DNA of 64,000 nt, taken from NCBI GenBank assembly GCA_046329575.1, contig JAXLUJ010000006.1, forward strand, positions 248,001 to 312,000, in the 5' to 3' direction. The notes beneath the pieces were generated by a model. That model was not told where the DNA came from. It searched no databases and saw nothing but the letters and a program-made list of their open reading frames with translations. The stretch's first letter is position 1. Each line of letters opens with the position of its first letter. The DNA is from UBA1941 sp046329575. GTDB taxonomy: Bacteria; Bacteroidota; Bacteroidia; Chitinophagales; LD1. Shown here in pieces: positions 1-7,628 of this stretch. Made by a program: the position numbers and the translations under genes.

Positions 1-420
1 AGAAACATTGGCTCCATTCGATAATGTAAATGTAAGGGTGCCATCAGGATTAACCGTTACGCCAGTGATATTAGCGCCTGTTGCCCCAATTGGCCCGGTA
101 GCCCCGGTAGCGCCATTTACACCGCTATTACTAAGGCGGCAAAGGGAAATCCAGCTGTTAACACCGGGCTTGGCGCAGTAATAGAAGTGACAATGCGTAT
201 CCGTATTGTAAATAATCAATCCATCAGCCGGATTCACAATGGCGGCCACCGCGCTGGTGTTCATCCTTGGTGCCAGAAAACCTTTAGTGCCCACTACATC
301 CAGCATAGCGCTGTTATCGGGCGTCAAGGTTCCAATACCTACGTTTTGCCCATGAACAATTGACGTGGAAAAGATAAGGGTGCCGACAAGCGCAAGTAAC
401 GCAGGTAAAAATTTCTTCAT
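1..420 (-). CDS. Collagen-like surface protein, N-terminal part (runs off window)
   Basis: The reading frame is open from the ATG at 418-420 to the window edge (140 codons), so only the N-terminus is seen. Residues 1-24 form a signal peptide ending near HGQ. A short globular head follows, with the pattern NVGIGTLTPDNSAMLDV and, further on, GFLAPRMNT, then a WISLC segment, and then Gly-X-Y triplets (GATGATGPIGATGA) that begin a collagen-like stretch. The head is clearly paralogous to the start of the 1255-aa protein at 7629 (NIGIGTAAPDASALLDL, GFLVPRVTT, WISLC). By analogy it is an exported fibre-like surface protein; its C-terminus and any S74 chaperone domain lie outside the window. The function is unknown. 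The frame is certain, the role is inferred. Confidence 0.85.
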   Translation of the reverse strand, partial: MKKFLPALLALVGTLIFSTSIVHGQNVGIGTLTPDNSAMLDVVGTKGFLAPRMNTSAVAAIVNPADGLIIYNTDTHCHFYYCAKPGVNSWISLCRLSNSGVNGATGATGPIGATGANITGVTVNPDGTLTFTLSNGANVS

Positions 421-494
421 AGCGTGGTTGATCTTAAAAAGGACGGCGAAGATAACATTCGCATCGCTAAATTTAAAAGGCTTTTTAAAATAGA

Positions 495-502
495 TATATT
501 TG
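495..502 (+). promoter_or_regulatory. Promoter -7 box of tRNA-Arg
   Basis: TATATTTG is an exact match to the Bacteroidota -7 consensus TAnnTTTG, 15 bp upstream of the mature tRNA-Arg 5' end. No clear TTTG -33 box is seen at the usual spacing; the upstream region is A/T-rich. Confidence 0.6.
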
Positions 503-517
503 CGGCGAAAATTTTTC

Positions 518-591
518 GGCCCCGTAGCTCAGTTGGATAGAGCAACAGCCTTCTAAGCTGTGGGTCATTGGTTCGAATCCAATCGGGGTCA
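518..591 (+). tRNA. tRNA-Arg (anticodon TCT)
   Basis: A full 74-nt cloverleaf. The acceptor stem is GGCCCCG pairing with CGGGGTC (one G.U pair), followed by discriminator A at 591. The D-arm contains AGCTCAGTTGGATAGAGC. The anticodon stem is ACAGC/GCTGT (545-549 and 557-561) and the loop is CTTCTAA, giving anticodon TCT at 552-554, which reads AGA/AGG. The T-loop is TTCGAAT. CCA is not encoded. The gene is single, not part of a tRNA cluster, and lies between the minus-strand collagen-like gene and the nuclease gene. Confidence 0.95.
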
Positions 592-673
592 CTATTTTCA
601 TTTTTTTTCCGCTTCCCTATTTTCTTTCGGAAAAACAAGCCTACTCCACTAAATTGCCGTTTCAAAATTCAGC

Positions 674-2074
674 ATGAAATTAGCGATTCACGGTGCAGCA
701 CACACGGTAACCGGTTCCAAACACTTACTGGAATTACAGAGCGGCAAAAAAGTTTTGCTGGATTGCGGCATGTTTCAGGGCATGGGCAAGGATACCGAAA
801 CCCTTAATACCAATTGGGGATTTGAACCATCTCAAATTGATTATGTGATTCTCTCACATGCGCATATCGACCACTCCGGATTGCTACCGAAACTGGTGAA
901 AGATGGTTTTACAGGCCCGATATTTTGCACGGCCGGAACAGCCGATCTGGTAGAAATACTGCTCCCCGATTCGGCTCACATCCAACAAGCCGATACCGAA
1001 CACGTAAACAAACGGCGCCGCAAACAATCGCGCCGCGAAGTAGAACCTATTTACTCTTTAGAAGATGCCGAACGGGTAATACCGATGTTGCATCGCCTCG
1101 ATTATGACCGGCCTTTTCGCATTTCCGATGAATTGGAAGTGTTGTTTACTGACTGCGGCCATATTGTGGGAAGCGCCGCCATCAATCTGAAGATCACCGA
1201 AGGCAAACGGATCATTCATTTTACATTTAGTGGTGACATTGGTCAACAACACGCTTTAATGCTGCGCTCACCAAAACCTTTTCCGCAGGCCGATTACATT
1301 GTTATGGAATCTACTTACGGCAATAGCTTACACGATCCGGTTTCAGTGAAAGCCGATAAGTTCCTCGAGTTCATTCAGCAAACCTGCCTTCAAAAAAAAG
1401 GGCGATTGATTATCCCTGCCTTCAGCATTGGGCGAACACAGGAAATCTTATATCTGCTCAATCAGCTCGATTTGGAAGGCAGGTTACCCGCTCTGGAATA
1501 TTTTGTAGATAGTCCGCTTTCCATCAGCGCCACCAAAGTGGCCCGCGCGCATCCCGAAAGTTTTAACGATGAAGTTCAAAAAACTATTCAGGGCGATCAG
1601 GACATTTTTTCCTTTAAAGGATTGCAGTTAATCAAGGAAGCACAACAGTCTATAGCCCTGAATGAATACAAAAAACCTTGTGTAATTATTTCTGCATCCG
1701 GAATGGCAGAGGCCGGAAGGGTGAAGCATCATATTGTTCACGGCATTGAAGATCCACGGAACACCATTCTGCTCACCGGCTATTGCGAGCCGCATTCGCT
1801 GGGCGGACGTTTAATTGAACATCCTGCTACAGTGAATATTTACGGACAAGAATATGAAGTGAAGGCGCGCATTGCTTCCCTAAAGAGTTTGAGCGCGCAT
1901 GGCGATTACGAAGACCTTTGCAAATGGCTGGAGTGTCAGGATTCCGGAAAGGTAAAAAAGTTGTTTTTGGTTCACGGAGAATATCGTGTACAGCAAGCCT
2001 TTCGTGAACGGCTGTTGCAACGTGGCTTCAGTGAAGTGGAAATACCCTTGCAACACCAGCAGTTCGAACTATGA
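674..2074 (+). CDS. Beta-CASP metallo-beta-lactamase RNA-processing nuclease
   Basis: A 466-aa member of the YSH1/CPSF-73-like branch of the metallo-beta-lactamase fold, predicted to be a cytoplasmic zinc-dependent RNA endo- or exonuclease. The zinc motif HAHIDHSG is at residues 62-69 (H62, H64, D66, H67). Further ligand motifs are GHIVGSA and the aspartate in FSGDIG. The beta-CASP insert follows (ESTYGNS, then IPAFSIGRTQE). The C-terminus carries the RNA-metabolising MBL signature: SASGMAEAGRVKHH, then SLSAHGDYEDL and the final LVHGE. Length is usual for the family. The stop codon overlaps the ATG of the next gene (ATGA at 2071-2074), so the two are translationally coupled. The substrate cannot be told from sequence. 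Confidence 0.92.
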   Translation: MKLAIHGAAHTVTGSKHLLELQSGKKVLLDCGMFQGMGKDTETLNTNWGFEPSQIDYVILSHAHIDHSGLLPKLVKDGFTGPIFCTAGTADLVEILLPDSAHIQQADTEHVNKRRRKQSRREVEPIYSLEDAERVIPMLHRLDYDRPFRISDELEVLFTDCGHIVGSAAINLKITEGKRIIHFTFSGDIGQQHALMLRSPKPFPQADYIVMESTYGNSLHDPVSVKADKFLEFIQQTCLQKKGRLIIPAFSIGRTQEILYLLNQLDLEGRLPALEYFVDSPLSISATKVARAHPESFNDEVQKTIQGDQDIFSFKGLQLIKEAQQSIALNEYKKPCVIISASGMAEAGRVKHHIVHGIEDPRNTILLTGYCEPHSLGGRLIEHPATVNIYGQEYEVKARIASLKSLSAHGDYEDLCKWLECQDSGKVKKLFLVHGEYRVQQAFRERLLQRGFSEVEIPLQHQQFEL

Positions 2075-2820
2075 ACGAAGCGCAGCATCAGCGCGGTTTT
2101 ACACCGCATCATTCCCATCGCGAAATTGAATTTTTGGAAGGTTCGCATTCGTGGTTTACCGAACTGCGCTTTTTACTGCGCATTATTTCGCAGTTCTTTT
2201 ATGGTTTGCGAAAACTGCATTTTCTGGGGCCATGTGTTACCTTCTTTGGCTCTGCCCGTTACGATGAACATCACCAATATTATCAATTGGCAAGGCATAT
2301 GGCAACAGCCGTTTCCCGATTGGGCTTCACCGTGATCACCGGCGGCGGTCCCGGCATCATGGAGGCCGCTAACCGCGGTGCACGCGAAGCCGGAGGCCGG
2401 TCAGTGGGTTGCAACATTCAGTTATTAAAAGGCCAGAATCCCAATGCCTATCTCGACAATTGGATTACGCTCGATTATTTCTTTATAAGAAAAACGCTGC
2501 TTAGCAAATACTCTTATGCCTTTGTAGTAATGCCGGGCGGTTATGGTACACTCGACGAATTTTTTGAAGCCATCACATTGATTCAAACCGGAAAATTTCA
2601 ACGCTTCCCCGTGGTGTTGATGGGTAAAGACTATCATCAGCATCTCATCGCGCATTTGAAATTTATGGTGGAACAAAAGACCATTGATGCCGCCGATCTG
2701 GAACTTTTTCTTTGTACCGATTCGTTGAGCGAGGCCGTGCAGCATATTGAGAAATACGCCATTAATAAGTTCAATCTTCGGAAAAATGAAAGAGAAAGTG
2801 AGGTAAGCGATAAGAAGTAA
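2071..2820 (+). CDS. LOG-family Rossmann-fold protein (TIGR00730)
   Basis: A 249-aa protein of the lysine-decarboxylase-like/LOG family, whose characterised members are cytokinin riboside 5'-monophosphate phosphoribohydrolases; in most bacteria the role is probably nucleotide-monophosphate base release. The two signature motifs are intact: GGGPGIMEAANRGA (residues 91-104) and PGGYGTLDE (155-163), which include the catalytic Arg and Glu. An N-terminal extension of about 50 residues before the Rossmann fold (LGPCVTFFGSAR) is longer than in the shortest members. Its ATG overlaps the stop of the nuclease gene by 4 bp, so it is the second gene of a two-gene operon. No terminator is obvious after it. 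Confidence 0.9.
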   Translation: MNEAQHQRGFTPHHSHREIEFLEGSHSWFTELRFLLRIISQFFYGLRKLHFLGPCVTFFGSARYDEHHQYYQLARHMATAVSRLGFTVITGGGPGIMEAANRGAREAGGRSVGCNIQLLKGQNPNAYLDNWITLDYFFIRKTLLSKYSYAFVVMPGGYGTLDEFFEAITLIQTGKFQRFPVVLMGKDYHQHLIAHLKFMVEQKTIDAADLELFLCTDSLSEAVQHIEKYAINKFNLRKNERESEVSDKK

Positions 2821-3034
2821 AAGAGGCAGTTGATCTTGATGGTTACAATCACTATTGTTCATGGTGCAATTGTAAATTACTCCTTGAAACATCATCACCA
2901 AATCAGCACATTCCCCAATCTTCAAATCGTTAGGTTTTTACTGTTAACTGAATCTTAAGTAGTTGCAGTTTTAGAGGTGAGAGCAATCATAAAACCGACT
3001 GGCGCAGGTCATGAAATGCAGGCACAGCAAGGGT

Positions 3035-3042
3035 TACGTTTG
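3035..3042 (+). promoter_or_regulatory. Promoter -7 box of the universal stress protein gene
   Basis: TACGTTTG matches TAnnTTTG exactly, 16 bp before the ATG at 3059, giving a short leader. The -33 position shows no clear TTTG. Confidence 0.45.
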
Positions 3043-3058
3043 TTTTTAAATAAACGCA

Positions 3059-3880
3059 ATGAACAAAGTAATCCTTCTTTCCGGCACCGATCACCTGCCC
3101 GCAGGCGCCTGTGATTTTGTAAGCTGGATGAACCAGAATCAACGCCTGTTGCTGGCCACGGTTTTTCTTCCCAAAGTAGATTCATGGGATGTGTTATTGT
3201 TCAATACGTATGGTGTGCTGAGCCCGGGTATGTTCGAAATGAAGGAAGATCCCGAAATTCTTAAAGCTACAAAACAAAAGCTTTACGAATTCTGCGAGAA
3301 GAATGACGTAGAGTTTCGTATTCATGAAAAAGAGTTCGACGATTTGAAATCGCAATTGTGCATCGAATCGCGTTTTGCTGATTTGATGGTGTTCAGCAAC
3401 GATGCGTTTTATCAGAGTTTCACCAATCATGTTTACGATGAATTTGCCGACAATACGCTGCACCATGCCGAATGTCCGGTAATTATTGTTCCGCAAAAGT
3501 TTGAGCGCCCGAAAAGTGTGATTCTGGCCTACGATGGCAGCGCTTCGTCGGTTTTCGCCATTCGTCAGTTTGCCGCCTTGTTTCCCGAACTTGCGCAACT
3601 GGAAACTTTATTAGTATATATCGATAGCAACAAAAAACATCAGATTCCCGATTTATCCTATATTGAAGAATTGGCGGCGCGCCATTTCAATAAATTAACT
3701 TTTCTGAAACTGAATCAGGATCCCGGAAAGTCGTTTGCCGATTGGATCGAAAAACAACCGGAAGCGCTGCTGGTTACCGGTGCGCAAGGCCGTGGTGCTG
3801 TTTCTGAATTGTTGCACAAAAGCTTTATAGGCGAGGTGTTGAAGAAAAATCGCATGCCGGTTTTTGTAACTCATCGCTAA
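3059..3880 (+). CDS. Universal stress protein, two tandem UspA domains
   Basis: A 273-aa cytoplasmic protein with two UspA-like domains (about 1-145 and 150-273). The first starts MNKVILLSGTDHLPAG and ends in HAECPVIIVPQKF; the second starts SVILAYDGSASSVFAIRQF and ends NRMPVFVTHR. Near the end of the second domain the nucleotide-loop pattern G-2X-G-9X appears as GAQGRG followed by KS instead of the canonical G(S/T), so ATP binding is possible but not assured. The first domain lacks this loop. Tandem Usp proteins of this size are common in Bacteroidota and linked to stress or starvation. The gene is monocistronic, with a promoter-like -7 box just upstream. Confidence 0.85.
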   Translation: MNKVILLSGTDHLPAGACDFVSWMNQNQRLLLATVFLPKVDSWDVLLFNTYGVLSPGMFEMKEDPEILKATKQKLYEFCEKNDVEFRIHEKEFDDLKSQLCIESRFADLMVFSNDAFYQSFTNHVYDEFADNTLHHAECPVIIVPQKFERPKSVILAYDGSASSVFAIRQFAALFPELAQLETLLVYIDSNKKHQIPDLSYIEELAARHFNKLTFLKLNQDPGKSFADWIEKQPEALLVTGAQGRGAVSELLHKSFIGEVLKKNRMPVFVTHR

Positions 3881-4377
3881 CGCATTTAAACTCCCGGGAA
3901 TTGCGCTGCAACCTGACTGGATTACTCACCCCTATCCTTTCAGGCGGAAATTTGCTTTCCCCATCAATTCAAACAACCGTCCCGGGATTTTTTTCTAATC
4001 ATTTTATTTTTTTGGCGGCCGCAGCACGGCCACTTCAATTGTATTTTTTATGAGGCCGGTGTTTTGCCGTGCTGCGCCGGGTGCTTCGCTCCCAATGTTT
4101 TTGGCCGTTTATTTCGCTTTGTTTTTGGTGGTTGCGTCATTTTAAAAGAATGGCCGAATGCCAAAAACGATTTCCGCTGCGCCCCCTGCCGCAAAACCCC
4201 GGAGTACCGCGCACCGCCGACTGCGGCAGCGATTGGAGTGGCGCGACTGAAAGGAGCGGTGCGGAGGGAGGAACGACCGTAGCACCGAAGCGATAGCGGA
4301 GCCACGCAAAGCGCGCCCGCCGCCATAATAAAAATGAATGGTAATAATCAGAAAGCTGAAAATCTTATCTTCCCGAA
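3881..4377. other. Non-coding spacer with a repeat-element copy
   Basis: This 497-bp spacer separates the stress protein from the small lipoprotein gene. Two CCCGGGA boxes (near 3892 and 3981; the second is followed by a run of T) may form the transcript end of the upstream gene. The GC-rich second half (about 4040-4326) is open in several frames on both strands, but this is base composition of the repeat, not coding. No RNA gene was recognised. Confidence 0.6.
4180..4325 (-). repeat. Dispersed GC-rich intergenic element, degenerate copy A (inverted)
   Basis: Read on the minus strand this stretch follows the same order of blocks as the copies at 7191 and 26694: GCTTCGGTGCT, then GTCGTTCCTC, then CGCACCGCTC, then GTCGCGCC. 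On the plus strand CCCCCTGCCGCAA is also shared with the end of the copy at 7191. It is more diverged than the other copies. No open frame is conserved between copies. Confidence 0.5.
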
Positions 4378-4746
4378 ATGAAACATCTTTTCTGCTGCTG
4401 CGCCATGGCGTTACTTCCCTTTTTAATGAGTTGCAACGGGAAAAAACACGCCGAACAACATTTTCATTCTTCCGATGAAAAAGTAAAAATCGACTTGATT
4501 GGAAACCGTGAAATGGCCAACGATCCGCTCATCACCCAAATTCATTTGCATGCCTATGATATGCCCGATCAGGTGTTTGAAATTCAGTTGCTGGTAAGCG
4601 ATCTCACCTCCGATAATGTTCACATGGACTGGACCGATAACCAACACAGCAAACTGAGCATTTCGCTACCCGATGGCGACAAAAAAGTATTCGATATTAC
4701 CGCACTTCCCAATCAGGCTACCGTGGTTCCGGTGGTGAATGAATAA
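4378..4746 (+). CDS. Small lipoprotein of unknown function
   Basis: A 122-aa protein with a lipoprotein signal peptide: hydrophobic residues 4-17 and lipobox LMSC with the acylated Cys at 19. The mature part is acidic and short with several His residues near the start (HAEQHFHSS), then strand-like segments (LITQIHLHAYDMPDQVFEIQLLV). I recognise no family. It is predicted to sit on the outer membrane or inner-membrane face. It is monocistronic and convergent with the ABC transporter gene; the 100-bp gap holds A/T-rich and 7-bp repeats. Codon use looks like the neighbours. Confidence 0.75.
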   Translation: MKHLFCCCAMALLPFLMSCNGKKHAEQHFHSSDEKVKIDLIGNREMANDPLITQIHLHAYDMPDQVFEIQLLVSDLTSDNVHMDWTDNQHSKLSISLPDGDKKVFDITALPNQATVVPVVNE

Positions 4747-4794
4747 TTTGGTGATATAATTTGGTGATTTGATAATTTGATGATTTGGTGATGA
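4744..4794. repeat. A/T-rich degenerate tandem repeat (ATTTGGTG-like)
   Basis: Repeated variants of ATAATTTGGTGAT and ATTTGATG follow directly after the lipoprotein stop codon. A similar low-complexity stretch (ATAATTTGATGAGG..GATTTGAGGATG) lies at about 27202-27255, again downstream of a gene. Confidence 0.6.
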
Positions 4795-4812
4795 AGAAAC
4801 TTGCTCTTCGTT

Positions 4813-4875
4813 CTCTCATCTCTCCTCTCTCATCTCTCAACTTTCAACTTTCATCTCTCCTCTCTCATCTCCCCT
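4813..4875. repeat. Array of nine 7-bp units (CTCTCNN)
   Basis: Nine consecutive heptamers in one register: CTCTCAT, CTCTCCT, CTCTCAT, CTCTCAA, CTTTCAA, CTTTCAT, CTCTCCT, CTCTCAT, CTCCCCT. The array runs into the ABC transporter gene, whose stop codon (minus strand, 4851-4853) and last codons are made from it. Confidence 0.75.
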
Positions 4876-6602
4876 ATCTGCTGGCGCCACATGGCATAGT
4901 ACAATCCTTTTTCGGCAAGTAGCTCCTCATGCTTTCCGGTTTCAATGATGCGGCCTTTCTCGAGCACAAAAATCCGGTCGGCATGCAGTATGGTAGAAAG
5001 GCGGTGCGCGATCATTACGGTGATGTGTTGCTGCATGCCCGACAGCTTGCGAATGGTGGAAGTGATTTCTTCTTCGGTTATCGAATCCAGGGCAGAAGTG
5101 GCTTCATCAAAAACCATTAGCCGCGGCTGCCGCAACAGCGCTCTTGCAATGGAAAGCCGCTGTTTTTCACCTCCTGAAATTTTCATTCCGCCTTCACCTA
5201 TAAACGTATCGATTCCGTTATCAGCACGGTGCAGTAAATTCCCGCAAGCGGCTTGCTGCAAGGCTTCCAGCATTTCACTTTCTGTAGCCCTGGGGTTCAC
5301 AAACAGCAAATTTTCCCGAATGCTGCCGGCAAAAAGTTGGGTGTCCTGCGTAACCAAACCAATCTGCTTGCGCAGCACTTCCACATCAATTTCATCGGCA
5401 TTCAAACCGTTGTAAAAAATCTTTCCTTCTACGGGATGATACAAGCCCACCAGCAATTTCACCAATGTGGTTTTTCCCGAACCACTGGGTCCTACAAAAG
5501 CAATGGTTTCTCCGCTTCGCACCGTAAAATGCAATTGCTGAACCGCCATGGTTTTCGACGACCGGTGCTGAAACGAAACCCCGTCGAACAACAATTGCTG
5601 CAGCTCACCCAAAGCCTTTGGCTGCAACGGTTTGGTTTCAACAGGGCTGTCGAGTATAGTTTGAAAATTTTGCAGCGAGGCTTGTGCTTCGCGGTAACTC
5701 AAAATCACATTTCCCATTTCCTGCAGCGGATTAAAAATGAAGAACGAATACATTTGCAAAGTGGCTAAATCGCCAATTGAAAAGCGGTTGCGGAAAACCA
5801 AGTACAACAAGATGAACAAAATGCCCTGACGCAATAAATTCACCAATGTTCCCTGAATAAAATTGATACTGCGCACCTGCCGCACCTTTCGCAATTCCAG
5901 TTGTAAAATTTTGAGCGTAGCCAGGTTCAGCCGTTTCATTTCCTGATGCGTAAGGCCCAAACTTTTGATCAATTCAATGTTGCGTAAACTTTCGGTAGTA
6001 GCCCCGGCCAGCACATTGGTTTCGCGAACAATACCCTTCTGCAGTTCTTTTATTTTTTTCGAAAGAAAACTAATTACAAAGTAAAGTGCCGTGCAAGCAA
6101 TGAGGTAAACAAAAAACAACCCGCTGTATAAACGAATGGAATACACCAGTACGAAAATGATACCTACTATGCCGAAGAAGAATACGTTGATAAAGTAGTT
6201 AATGAACTTTTCTGAATCGGTGCGCACCCGTTGCAAAATGTTGAGCGTAGAGCCGCTGCGTTTATCTTCAAATTCCTGAAAAGGCAATTGCAGCGAATGG
6301 CGTAAGCCATCGGTATAAACATCAGCGCCAAATTTTTGAATTACCAAATTCATAGTGTAATCCTGAAAAGCTTTTGCGATGCGGCTAATCATGGCCACCG
6401 TTACATTGGCCAATACTAAAACACCGGCAGCACGCATAAATGCCGCTGCCGGACGATCTTTCGGAAATGTGGTCACCAGATTGATCAAACGGCCGTAGAT
6501 GTGCGGGTCCATTAATGAAAAAACCTGATTCACAATGGCCAGCAAAAAAGAAACGGCCACCAACACCTTGTATCGCTTAATATATCGCCACAACACCTGC
6601 AT
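4851..6602 (-). CDS. ABC exporter, fused membrane and ATPase domains
   Basis: A half-size ABC transporter of the MsbA/multidrug exporter type, about 583 aa, that works as a homodimer or heterodimer in the inner membrane. The N-terminal half has six predicted membrane segments (exporter type I fold). The C-terminal ATPase has Walker A GPSGSGKTT, a Q-loop (GLVTQDTQLFAGSIRENL), the signature ISGGEKQRLSIARALL, Walker B LMVFDEATSALD and the switch His in IAHRLST. I choose the ATG at 6602 rather than the in-frame GTG at 6665, because a TATATTTG -7 box (6621-6628) lies between them. The last residues (GEMREER) are encoded by a 7-bp repeat array. The substrate (lipid or drug) is unknown. Confidence 0.93.
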   Translation of the reverse strand: MQVLWRYIKRYKVLVAVSFLLAIVNQVFSLMDPHIYGRLINLVTTFPKDRPAAAFMRAAGVLVLANVTVAMISRIAKAFQDYTMNLVIQKFGADVYTDGLRHSLQLPFQEFEDKRSGSTLNILQRVRTDSEKFINYFINVFFFGIVGIIFVLVYSIRLYSGLFFVYLIACTALYFVISFLSKKIKELQKGIVRETNVLAGATTESLRNIELIKSLGLTHQEMKRLNLATLKILQLELRKVRQVRSINFIQGTLVNLLRQGILFILLYLVFRNRFSIGDLATLQMYSFFIFNPLQEMGNVILSYREAQASLQNFQTILDSPVETKPLQPKALGELQQLLFDGVSFQHRSSKTMAVQQLHFTVRSGETIAFVGPSGSGKTTLVKLLVGLYHPVEGKIFYNGLNADEIDVEVLRKQIGLVTQDTQLFAGSIRENLLFVNPRATESEMLEALQQAACGNLLHRADNGIDTFIGEGGMKISGGEKQRLSIARALLRQPRLMVFDEATSALDSITEEEITSTIRKLSGMQQHITVMIAHRLSTILHADRIFVLEKGRIIETGKHEELLAEKGLYYAMWRQQIGEMREER

Positions 6603-6620
6603 CGCCTGAATTTGAGGCGG

Positions 6621-6628
6621 CAAATATA
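6621..6628 (-). promoter_or_regulatory. Promoter -7 box of the ABC exporter gene
   Basis: On the minus strand this reads TATATTTG, the exact TAnnTTTG consensus, 18 bp upstream of the ATG at 6602. It decides the start: a GTG at 6665 would lie upstream of the promoter. The -33 box is weak. Confidence 0.5.
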
Positions 6629-6694
6629 GAGATGCGAGCGTTTCAGTGAACCGATTTCCGGGCACAATTTTTTAATTTTCAGTAAAAACCAATC

Positions 6695-7180
6695 ATGATT
6701 ACCATAGCCACCTTGATGATTTTACTCCATTTTTCGGAGGCGGAGATTCGCCCCTTATCTGTTACCAGTGAAGCTTTTAAAAATAATGGAAAGATACCGC
6801 GCGAATACAGTTGTCAGGGCAAAGAAGTGAATCCACCGCTGGCCATCTCCAATATTCCCGGTGAGGCCAAATCGCTGGTGTTAATTGTGGAAGATCCTGA
6901 TGCGCCCAAGGGTGTTTTTGATCATTGGGTGATGTGGAATATTCCAAATGGCAGCATAGCCGAAAACAGCGCTCCCGGCGTAGAAGGCAGTAACAGCGCG
7001 GGTTCTAAAAAATACAAAGGTCCTTGTCCGCCAAACGGCAAACACCGCTATTTCTTTAAAGTATATGCAATTGATATTTTGCTCGACTTGCCTGCCGGCA
7101 GTGCGAAGATGACTGTGCTGGAATCCATTAAAGGCCATATTGTGGCTCAGGGCGAACTGGTTGGAACCTATGAGAATTGA
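6695..7180 (+). CDS. YbhB/YbcL-type PEBP-family protein
   Basis: A 161-aa protein of the phosphatidylethanolamine-binding/Raf-kinase-inhibitor-like family found widely in bacteria. The ligand-pocket motifs are present: EDPDAPKGVFDHWVMWNIP and GPCPPNGKHRYFFKVYAID. The N-terminus (MITIATLMILLHFSEAE) is weakly hydrophobic and could be a short export signal, so the protein may be periplasmic as other bacterial members are. Biochemical function in bacteria is not established. It is divergent from the ABC exporter (spacing about 90 bp). A repeat element follows the stop codon directly. Confidence 0.9.
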   Translation: MITIATLMILLHFSEAEIRPLSVTSEAFKNNGKIPREYSCQGKEVNPPLAISNIPGEAKSLVLIVEDPDAPKGVFDHWVMWNIPNGSIAENSAPGVEGSNSAGSKKYKGPCPPNGKHRYFFKVYAIDILLDLPAGSAKMTVLESIKGHIVAQGELVGTYEN

Positions 7181-7190
7181 GCATATACCT

Positions 7191-7340
7191 TTTTTGGGCG
7201 GCTCGCATGCGGTTTCGTTCCTCACCGCCTGCGACCGGGTGCTATCGGGGTACGGCTTCGCCTCCCGTGCTCGCTCGTTCCTCGCTCGCACCGCTCGCTA
7301 AAGCTCGCGCCCTTTCGCCCCCTGCCGCAACGCCCGGCCT
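7191..7340 (+). repeat. Dispersed GC-rich intergenic element, copy B
   Basis: Begins TTTTTGGGCGG..ATGCGG and ends CTGCCGCAACGCCC, so the ends form an imperfect terminal inverted repeat (GGGCG..TGCGG). The core 7237-7318 carries the blocks shared with copies C and D: TACGGCTTCG, CCGTGCTCGCTCGTTCCTCG, CTCGCACCGCTCGCTAAAG, CTCGCGCC. It lies 10 bp after the YbhB stop codon. No frame is conserved between copies. Confidence 0.75.
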
Positions 7341-7405
7341 TGGCCATAATCCTTAATAATGCAAACTGGTAACTGAAAAGTGGAAGTATAATACTTCGTG
7401 GATCG

Positions 7406-7479
<74 letters not shown>

Positions 7480-7512
7480 ATCCGGTTTCAATAGCTTGAA
7501 ACGATTGGAGCG

Positions 7513-7520
7513 CGAATATA
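7513..7520 (-). promoter_or_regulatory. Promoter of tRNA-Met
   Basis: The minus strand reads TATATTCG (one mismatch to TAnnTTTG), 33 bp upstream of the tRNA 5' end, with a TTTTG about 22 bp further upstream as a possible -33 box. Confidence 0.4.
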
Positions 7521-7628
7521 AAATGATGTCGCGAATTTGAAACAAAATTTTTAAGGAAGTGCGTTTCTAAATCATGGCTTATCCAACCAAAGCGGTGACA
7601 ATCCGTATCTTTAGAGGGAATATTAGCT

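Noticed and set aside
417..665. 82-codon minus-strand frame over tRNA-Arg
   Set aside because: It covers the tRNA and the leader of the collagen-like gene; a frame across a tRNA is spurious.
4048..4326. Overlapping open frames on both strands in the 3.9-4.4 kb spacer
   Set aside because: They lie over the GC-rich repeat element; none is kept in the other copies of the element.
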